From positions 1 through 11,641 of the forward strand of contig JACMOT010000618.1 in NCBI GenBank assembly GCA_014377915.1: DNA of 11,641 nt, read 5' to 3'. This DNA is from Tardiphaga sp. GTDB lineage: Bacteria > Pseudomonadota > Alphaproteobacteria > Rhizobiales > Xanthobacteraceae. Each line of letters begins with the position of its first letter. Position 1 is the first letter of the stretch. The translations under genes and the position numbers were made by a program. Below are positions 7,254 to 11,641 of this stretch, piece by piece. The notes under the pieces were generated by a model. That model had not been told where the DNA came from. It made no database searches and worked only from the letters and a program-made list of their open reading frames with translations.

Positions 7254-8462
7254 TCAGGATTCGATCGCTGCGGGATCATCCTCGCTTCGCGGGACAACCG
7301 GCGTAGCACGCGACGTGCTGTGCAGCAGGCATAACGCGAGCAAGGCCGACAGGCTGAGCGCCGATGACACCAGCAGCACCCGGCTGCCGATGATGTCGAT
7401 CAGTAAACCGAAGGCCAGCGGCGCGGCGGCCTGCGCCATTCGCGCGGGAGCGCCGAGCAGGCCGAGGCGGTAGCCATAATTCTCCGGACCGAAGATTGCG
7501 AGCGGCAGCGTGCCCCGCGCAATGGTCAGGATGCCGTTGCCGGCGCCATGAAAGATTCCGAATACACCGGCCGCGCCGCCGCCGGCCAGCGCCAGAATGC
7601 CGGCGCCGATCGGATGGGTGAGACAGGCCAGCCGCGTCGACAACAGCGGATGGAAGCGGCTGAGAAAGCCGGCTTCGAGGATTCGTGCCAGCACCTGCGC
7701 CGGGCCGATCAGCGCGCCCGCGGTGATCGCCTGCACGCTGGTGGCGCCGGCTGCCTCCATGATGCGCGGCAGATGCGCCGCCATCGCGCCGGTCACGCTC
7801 CAGGCGGCGGCGAAGGCAAAGGCCAGCAGGATCATGCCGCGGTCAATCGGAAGATGCGGCTTCGCCACCGCGGTTTTCGGCGCGCCCGACTTCTCGCGGC
7901 TTACCGACGGCAGGAAGATCAGATTGAGCGGGAGGCCGATGACGATATGCGCCGCCGCCCAGGCAAAGCAGGTGTTGCGCCAGCCGATCGTCTCCAGCCC
8001 CCACGCCGTCAGCGGCCATCCGATGGTGCTGGCGAGGCCGGCGAGCAGCGTGATGCCGGTAATCGCGCGCCTCGCCTGCTCGCCATAGATCCGGCCGAGC
8101 GCCGCGAAGGCGGCGTCGTACAGGCCGAGGCCCATGCCGGCGCCGAGCAGCAACCACGCCAGCATCAGAACGGGGATCGAGTGCGCGAAGCCCAGCACCG
8201 TCAGCCCTGCCGCCAGGATCAGGCTGGAGCCAGACAACACCTGGCGCCCGCCGAATTGATCGATCTGCCGCCCGACCCGCGGGCCGAGCAACGCCGAGAT
8301 CACCAGCGACGCCGAGAACGCCGCGAACAGCCAGTTGCTGGAAATACCGAGATCATGCGCGATCGGATCGGCGAGGATCGCGGGGAGATAGTAGCTGGAA
8401 GCCCAGGCCAGGGTCTGTGTGGTACCGAGCGCGAGGATGAGGGGAAGCTGGCGCGGGGTCAT
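7254..8462 (-). CDS. MFS transporter divergent from arsR
   Basis: A 402-residue major facilitator superfamily membrane protein with two six-helix halves joined by a charged cytoplasmic loop at about 187-208. The motif-A-like loop GRQIDQFGGRQVL at 64-76 lies between helices 2 and 3, and a related YRLGLLGAPAR loop sits in the second half at 331-341. The long open frame reaches back through the divergent arsR gene, but the ATG at 8462 gives a normal MFS N-terminus and leaves a 70-bp divergent control region. No good ribosome site precedes it. Head-to-head placement with arsR over a likely ArsR operator suggests a role in arsenic or antimony efflux. ArsK-type MFS exporters of Agrobacterium would be a precedent, but I cannot confirm similarity. 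It does not resemble ArsJ, whose usual glyceraldehyde-3-phosphate dehydrogenase partner is absent here. Family call sure; substrate inferred. Confidence 0.85.
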   Translation of the reverse strand: MTPRQLPLILALGTTQTLAWASSYYLPAILADPIAHDLGISSNWLFAAFSASLVISALLGPRVGRQIDQFGGRQVLSGSSLILAAGLTVLGFAHSIPVLMLAWLLLGAGMGLGLYDAAFAALGRIYGEQARRAITGITLLAGLASTIGWPLTAWGLETIGWRNTCFAWAAAHIVIGLPLNLIFLPSVSREKSGAPKTAVAKPHLPIDRGMILLAFAFAAAWSVTGAMAAHLPRIMEAAGATSVQAITAGALIGPAQVLARILEAGFLSRFHPLLSTRLACLTHPIGAGILALAGGGAAGVFGIFHGAGNGILTIARGTLPLAIFGPENYGYRLGLLGAPARMAQAAAPLAFGLLIDIIGSRVLLVSSALSLSALLALCLLHSTSRATPVVPRSEDDPAAIES

Positions 8463-8496
8463 TGTGACGTTATTCTCGAATTCCAGGACGATCAGT

Positions 8497-8525
8497 TTGA
8501 CAGCTAAATCATATATCGGTAATTC
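8497..8525 (+). promoter_or_regulatory. Candidate arsR operon promoter
   Basis: A perfect TTGACA -35 box lies at 8497-8502. After a 17-bp spacer comes TAATTC at 8520-8525, a poor -10 match. Transcription would then begin at or within a few bases of the arsR ATG at 8533, giving a leaderless message, which fits the lack of a ribosome site before arsR. On the other strand TATGAT (8513-8508) could be a -10 for the MFS gene, without a good -35. Confidence 0.5.
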
Positions 8526-8535
8526 TGGATATATG
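8510..8535. promoter_or_regulatory. Probable ArsR operator palindrome
   Basis: Perfect 8-bp arms CATATATC (8510-8517) and GATATATG (8528-8535) flank a 10-bp spacer whose central AATT is also self-complementary. AT-rich interrupted palindromes of this size are typical ArsR/SmtB-family binding sites. It lies just downstream of the TTGACA box, overlaps the putative -10, and contains the arsR ATG itself, so bound repressor would block polymerase. It lies 48 bp from the MFS start codon on the other side and could control both directions. Confidence 0.7.
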
Positions 8536-8868
8536 GAATCCGAAAACGCCATTCTCGCTTTCGCCGCGCTGGCGCAATCGACCCGGCTCGACGTGTTTCG
8601 CCTGCTGGTGAAACACGAGCCGGAAGGTCTCGCCGCAGGTGAAATCGCCCGGGCGCTGGCGGTGCCGCAGAACACAATGTCATCGCATCTCGCGGTTCTG
8701 GCACGTGCCAAACTGGTGGTCGCCACTCGCCAGGGTCGATCAATCATCTATCGAGCCGGCCTCAAGCAACTCGACGGTGTGGTTCAGTTCCTGATGGAAG
8801 ACTGCTGTGGCGGCCGTGCCGACCGGTGCGAGCCGGCGAAGAAGAAGCGTTCCCGTGCTGCGATTTGA
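8533..8868 (+). CDS. arsR: ArsR-family arsenic-responsive repressor
   Basis: A 111-residue winged-helix repressor of the ArsR/SmtB family that should bind DNA as a dimer and release it when As(III) or Sb(III) binds. The helix-turn-helix is at about 33-60 (AAGEIARALAVPQNTMSSHL, then AVL), followed by the wing ATRQGRSIIY at 64-73. There is no ELCVCDLC-type site as in the E. coli protein. Instead the C-terminus has Cys91-Cys92 and Cys99, resembling the three-cysteine As(III) site described for the Acidithiobacillus ferrooxidans ArsR. ATG 8533 is chosen because it gives the normal family N-terminus; no ribosome site precedes it and the message may be leaderless. The gene heads the arsR-aqpS-arsC-arsH operon, and its start codon lies inside its likely operator, implying autorepression. 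Confidence 0.93.
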   Translation: MESENAILAFAALAQSTRLDVFRLLVKHEPEGLAAGEIARALAVPQNTMSSHLAVLARAKLVVATRQGRSIIYRAGLKQLDGVVQFLMEDCCGGRADRCEPAKKKRSRAAI

Positions 8869-9544
8869 TATGCCACGACGTCTCGCGGCGGAAGCGCTCG
8901 GCACGATGCTGCTGGTCGCCACGGTCGTCGGCTCCGGCATCATGGCTGAACGCCTAACCGGGGATATCGCACTCGCGCTGCTCGGCAATACCATCGCCAC
9001 CGGCGCGATGCTGGTGGTGCTGATCAGCATATTCGGACCGATCTCCGGCGCGCATCTCAATCCGCTGGTGACGGCGGTGTTCGCACTTAAAGGCGAAACC
9101 TCGCTGCGCGAAGCCGCGCTTTACATCGCGGTGCAAATTGCAGGGGCCATTCTTGGCACCTTGATCGCGCATGCCATGTTTGAATTGCCGCTGCTGCAGC
9201 TTTCTCTCAAAGCCCGGAGCGGCCAGGCACAATGGTTGTCCGAAGCCGTCGCGACTTTTGGCCTGCTCGCGACCATTCTGGCGGGGCGACGCTTCGCCAG
9301 CGCATCGTTGCCCGTGCTCGTCGGTCTTTATATCACCGCGGCCTACTGGTTCACCGCATCGACCTCTTTCGCCAATCCTGCGGTGACCATCGCGCGTGCG
9401 CTGAGCAACAGCTTTTCCGGCATCCGTCCGCAGGACGTTGCGGCCTTCGTCGCCGCGCAGTGCTGCGGCGCACTGATCGCACTGATGTTGGTGGGCTGGC
9501 TACTGCACGAGGATATCGCGCTCAACAAGGATATTCCGTCATGA
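8855..9544 (+). CDS. aqpS: Arsenite-conducting aquaglyceroporin AqpS
   Basis: A 229-residue major intrinsic protein with about six membrane helices (near 12-32, 38-60, 85-107, 127-145, 152-170, 195-217). In Sinorhizobium meliloti the same arsR-aqpS-arsC-arsH order is known, and AqpS there lets arsenite made by ArsC leave the cell down its gradient; that role is likely here. The two pore half-helix motifs are SGAHLNPLVT (Asn69-Pro70-Leu71, NPL in place of NPA) and FANPAVTIA (Asn174-Pro175-Ala176). The residue after the second NPA is Val177 where GlpF and water channels have the selectivity-filter arginine. The start is uncertain: GTG 8855 overlaps arsR by 14 bp and follows a GAAGAAGAAG stretch, while ATG 8870 has no ribosome site. 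The stop codon overlaps the arsC ATG (ATGA). Confidence 0.9.
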   Translation: MLRFDMPRRLAAEALGTMLLVATVVGSGIMAERLTGDIALALLGNTIATGAMLVVLISIFGPISGAHLNPLVTAVFALKGETSLREAALYIAVQIAGAILGTLIAHAMFELPLLQLSLKARSGQAQWLSEAVATFGLLATILAGRRFASASLPVLVGLYITAAYWFTASTSFANPAVTIARALSNSFSGIRPQDVAAFVAAQCCGALIALMLVGWLLHEDIALNKDIPS

Positions 9545-9954
9545 CCGTCACGATCTATCACAACCCCGCTTGCGGCACCTCGCGCAACACGCTGGCGATC
9601 ATCGAGGCGTCAGGCGAAACGCCGGTGGTGATCGAATATCTCAAGACGCCGCCGGACCGCGCGCGGCTGCGCGAACTCGTCGCGGCGATGGGCATTTCCG
9701 TGCGCGCCCTGCTGCGTGAAAAAGGCACGCCCTATGCCGAACTCGGCCTCGGAGATCCAAAATGGAGCGATGACGAACTGATCGACGTCATGCTCGCGCA
9801 TCCGATCCTGATCAACCGGCCGATCGTGGAAACGGCCAAGGGCACCGGGCTGTGCCGCCCCTCCGAACGGGTGTTCGAGCTGCTCGAGCATCCGGTCGAA
9901 TCCTTCGTCAAGGAAGACGGCGAGGTCATTGCCGGGACGCTTTCGCATGGATGA
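9541..9954 (+). CDS. arsC: Glutaredoxin-coupled arsenate reductase ArsC
   Basis: A 137-residue cytoplasmic enzyme that reduces arsenate to arsenite with glutathione and glutaredoxin. The N-terminal [14 protein letters not shown] holds the nucleophile Cys11. The three arginines that bind the oxyanion and stabilise the thiolate are present: Arg59 in RALLREKG, Arg93 in ILINRPIV and Arg106 in GLCRPSER. These correspond to Cys12, Arg60, Arg94 and Arg107 of the R773 enzyme. Length and motifs are normal for the ArsC/Spx fold group, and the active-site set argues for a true reductase over a YfgD- or Spx-like relative. Its ATG overlaps the aqpS stop codon by 4 bp, and its end overlaps arsH by 8 bp, so the genes are probably translationally coupled. 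Its product arsenite is the presumed substrate of the AqpS channel. Confidence 0.96.
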   Translation: MTVTIYHNPACGTSRNTLAIIEASGETPVVIEYLKTPPDRARLRELVAAMGISVRALLREKGTPYAELGLGDPKWSDDELIDVMLAHPILINRPIVETAKGTGLCRPSERVFELLEHPVESFVKEDGEVIAGTLSHG

Positions 9955-10654
9955 CTTGCCGAATATCGACCGCGGCTGTTTTGCGATACCGGGAATCGAC
10001 ACGCTGCGACCGCCGCTGTCGCAGCATCGGCCACGTATTCTTCTGATGTACGGGTCGCTGCGCGAGCGATCCTTCAGCCGATTATTGATCGAGGAAGCGG
10101 CGCGGCTGCTCGAAGCGCTTGGCGCCGAGACGAGGACCTTCAATCCGTCCGGCCTGCCGCTGCCCGATGATGCGCCGGCGGACCATCCGAAAGTGCGGGA
10201 GCTGCGCGCTTTGTCGGAATGGTCCGAAGGCCAGGTGTGGTGCAGCCCCGAGCGACATGGCGCGATGACCGCGATCATGAAGGCACAGATCGACTGGATC
10301 CCGCTTGCGATTGGCGCTGTCCGTCCCACCCAGGGCAAGACACTGGCGATCATGCAGGTCAGCGGCGGATCGCAGTCGTTCAACGCGCTCAACCAGCTTC
10401 GCGTACTCGGCCGGTGGATGCGGATGATTACCATTCCGAACCAGTCCTCGGTGGCTAGGGCCTACGAGCAGTTCGACGATCATGATCGCATGAAGCCATC
10501 CGCCTATTATGACCGCGTCGTCGACGTGATGGAGGAGCTGGTCAAATTCACGCTGCTGACCCGCGACGTTTCAACCTGTCTCACTGACCGCTACAGCGAG
10601 CGCAAGGAAGATGCGGCCCAGGCCTCGGCACGGGTTGCGCTGCGGGCGCATTAG
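9947..10654 (+). CDS. arsH: ArsH NADPH-dependent FMN reductase / organoarsenical oxidase
   Basis: A 235-residue flavodoxin-fold flavoprotein. The FMN phosphate loop [14 protein letters not shown] is at 34-47. The ArsH-type blocks [20 protein letters not shown] at 98-117, [15 protein letters not shown] at 138-152, and [20 protein letters not shown] at 158-177 are all intact. Family members use NADPH to reduce FMN and oxygen (forming H2O2), and some oxidise trivalent methyl- or aryl-arsenicals to less toxic pentavalent forms; the S. meliloti homologue is an NADPH:FMN oxidoreductase. ATG 9947 is chosen: it lies 9 nt after a GGGA (9934-9937) and overlaps the arsC end by 8 bp. A Cys-free extension of six codons from a TTG at 9929 is possible but less likely. 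It is the last gene of the ars operon; no convincing terminator follows in the 101-bp gap. Confidence 0.94.
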   Translation: MDDLPNIDRGCFAIPGIDTLRPPLSQHRPRILLMYGSLRERSFSRLLIEEAARLLEALGAETRTFNPSGLPLPDDAPADHPKVRELRALSEWSEGQVWCSPERHGAMTAIMKAQIDWIPLAIGAVRPTQGKTLAIMQVSGGSQSFNALNQLRVLGRWMRMITIPNQSSVARAYEQFDDHDRMKPSAYYDRVVDVMEELVKFTLLTRDVSTCLTDRYSERKEDAAQASARVALRAH

Positions 10655-10726
10655 ACTTTTATCAACAGGTGGCCGGATCAGCGCGGCCGCGCGCCACGCC
10701 CTTGCCGAACCCGCCGGTCATCTCTA

Positions 10727-10750
10727 CCTCTGCGAGGGTTGAAGCAGAGG
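10727..10750 (+). promoter_or_regulatory. Hairpin covering the ribosome site of the EI24-like gene
   Basis: CCTCTGC (10727-10733) and GCAGAGG (10744-10750) form a perfect 7-bp stem with a 10-nt loop. The right arm contains AGAGG, the only plausible ribosome binding site for the ATG at 10756. Folding would hide the site, so translation could depend on helper factors, an incoming ribosome or temperature. Function is inferred from position only. Confidence 0.4.
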
Positions 10751-10755
10751 ACGCC

Positions 10756-11511
10756 ATGATATTCACCGCCGCCGCCAAGGCGCTTGCCCAGATCCTGTCG
10801 CCGCCGATGCGCGGCATCTTGTGGAAGTCGATTGGTCTCGCGCTGGTGCTGATTGTCGTGCTGGGTATCGGCCTGCAGCGCGCGCTGAGCTGGATGGCCA
10901 CCTCGGGCGAGGTGTGGGCCGAGGCGTTGCTGGGTCCGGGCTTTCATACCACGCTGGACGTGCTGGCCTGGATGCTGTCGATCGCCGCGGGGCTGGGCGT
11001 GCTCGCCGGCGCGATCTTCCTGATGCCCGCGATCACCTCGCTGGTGGCCAGCGTGTTCGTCGATGACGTCGCCGACATCGTCGAGCTCGAGCACTATCCG
11101 GCCGAGCGTCCCGGCACCGCGCTGCCGTTCGGCGTGGCCATCACCGAGGGCGTCAAGACCGCGCTGCTGACGATTGCCGTCTATCTGGTCGCGCTGCCCT
11201 TCGTGTTTTTCGCCGGCGCCGGCTTCATCGCGTTCTTCATCGCCACCGCCTGGCTGCTCGGCCGCGAATATTTTGAACTGGCGGCGATGCGGTTTCGTTC
11301 GCCGGCCGATGCCAAGCTGATGCGTCAGCGGCACGGCATGACGGTGTTCAGCGCCGGCCTCGTCATCGCCGGCTTTGTCTCGATCCCGATCGTCAACCTC
11401 GCGACGCCGTTGTTCGGCATGGCGCTGATGGTGCATCTGCACAAGCGCCTGAGCGGGCCGCGGCCCGAGCTGATCGAGCCGGCGCGGCGGGCGCGAATGC
11501 CGGTGGCGTAA
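10756..11511 (+). CDS. EI24/CysZ-like integral membrane protein
   Basis: A 251-residue inner-membrane protein of the EI24 domain group, to which the sulfate permease CysZ belongs. Hydrophobic segments lie near 25-47, 70-92, 134-153, 154-169 and 199-226. The patterns FLMPAITSLVASVFVDDVADIVE at 88-110 and LLGREYFELAAMRFRSP at 167-183 are characteristic of alphaproteobacterial members. CysZ takes up sulfate for cysteine synthesis, but many EI24 proteins are not tested, and no sulfur gene lies beside this one, so transport of sulfate is only a possibility. ATG 10756 is preferred over upstream in-frame codons because AGAGG is 5 nt before it and the N-terminus MIFTAAAKALAQILSPP looks natural for the family. 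It is separated from arsH by 101 bp and is probably an independent gene. Confidence 0.82.
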   Translation: MIFTAAAKALAQILSPPMRGILWKSIGLALVLIVVLGIGLQRALSWMATSGEVWAEALLGPGFHTTLDVLAWMLSIAAGLGVLAGAIFLMPAITSLVASVFVDDVADIVELEHYPAERPGTALPFGVAITEGVKTALLTIAVYLVALPFVFFAGAGFIAFFIATAWLLGREYFELAAMRFRSPADAKLMRQRHGMTVFSAGLVIAGFVSIPIVNLATPLFGMALMVHLHKRLSGPRPELIEPARRARMPVA

Positions 11512-11527
11512 GGCTCGGACCTCTCCC

Positions 11528-11622
11528 CGTCATTGCGAGGAGCCCTTGCGACGAAGCAATCCAGTCCTTTCGGCGCGTGCTGCCTTCTGGATGGCCGCGT
11601 CGTTTCGCTCCTCGCAATGACG
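11528..11622. repeat. Dispersed-type intergenic inverted repeat
   Basis: The outer 16 bp of each arm are perfectly complementary (CGTCATTGCGAGGAGC at 11528-11543 and GCTCCTCGCAATGACG at 11607-11622). The arms continue imperfectly inward to an ATCCAG/CTGGAT pair (11559-11564 and 11587-11592), leaving a 22-nt loop. It starts 17 bp after the EI24-like stop codon. From memory the CGTCATTGCGAGGAGC core is a common intergenic repeat in Bradyrhizobium and Rhodopseudomonas genomes. It has no coding capacity and could act as a transcript-end hairpin. Confidence 0.85.
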
Positions 11623-11641
11623 TTGATAGGACGGCGCGTTA

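Noticed and set aside
7548..8507. A 319-codon open frame on the plus strand opposite the MFS gene
   Set aside because: It has shadow-type composition and no recognisable motif; the minus-strand MFS protein explains the region.
8463..8747. A 95-codon N-terminal extension of the MFS protein running through arsR
   Set aside because: The extra residues are not MFS-like and would overlap the arsR coding sequence and its operator on the opposite strand; ATG 8462 gives a normal start.
10681..10692. Perfect 12-bp GC palindrome after arsH, considered as a terminator
   Set aside because: It has no loop of useful size and no T tract, and GC palindromes are frequent in this base composition.

Overview
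The window looks like chromosomal DNA from a high-GC alphaproteobacterium, most likely of the Bradyrhizobium / Rhodopseudomonas / Afipia group. The evidence is the GC-rich third codon positions, the arsR-aqpS-arsC-arsH gene order known from rhizobia, and two intergenic inverted repeats (5599-5721 and 11528-11622) of kinds I associate with that family from memory. Genus level is an inference. Genes are densely packed and no stretch over 300 bases lacks a gene. I see no tRNA, rRNA, CRISPR array, insertion sequence or prophage gene.

Left part (1-3828): the C-terminal end of a TauE/SafE-type membrane permease. It is followed by a probably Tat-exported metallo-beta-lactamase-fold hydrolase (391-1335, +). 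Convergent to that is a Tat-signal FAD amine oxidase-like protein (1353-2753, -). Divergent from the oxidase is a YiiX/C92-type permuted papain-fold hydrolase (2944-3828, +). These are separate transcription units with no obvious common pathway.

Middle part (3836-7113, minus strand): a carbohydrate-type ABC importer operon in the order binding protein, 168-bp spacer, MalF-type permease, MalG-type permease. A long inverted repeat fills most of the spacer, and the two permease genes overlap by 4 bp. No ATP-binding subunit gene is present on either side, so the ATPase must come from elsewhere.

Right-centre part (7254-10654): an arsenic resistance locus. The operon arsR-aqpS-arsC-arsH reads rightward with overlapping gene ends, and an MFS transporter gene is transcribed divergently from arsR. 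The 70-bp divergent gap holds a TTGACA -35 box and an 8+8 bp palindrome that covers the arsR start codon, the expected place for an ArsR operator. The likely scheme is that ArsC reduces arsenate, arsenite leaves through the aquaglyceroporin AqpS, ArsH handles trivalent organoarsenicals or redox stress, and ArsR senses As(III) through three C-terminal cysteines. The MFS protein is an unproven candidate second exporter. No ArsB or Acr3 pump is encoded here.

Right end (10756-11641): an EI24/CysZ-like membrane protein preceded by a hairpin that would cover its ribosome binding site, then the second intergenic inverted repeat.

Most of the window is recognisable biology. The best leads are the MFS-arsR-aqpS shared control region with its unusual AqpS pore motifs, and the ATPase-less ABC operon with a repeat placed as in malE-malF. 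I do not see clear evidence of a wholly undescribed system.
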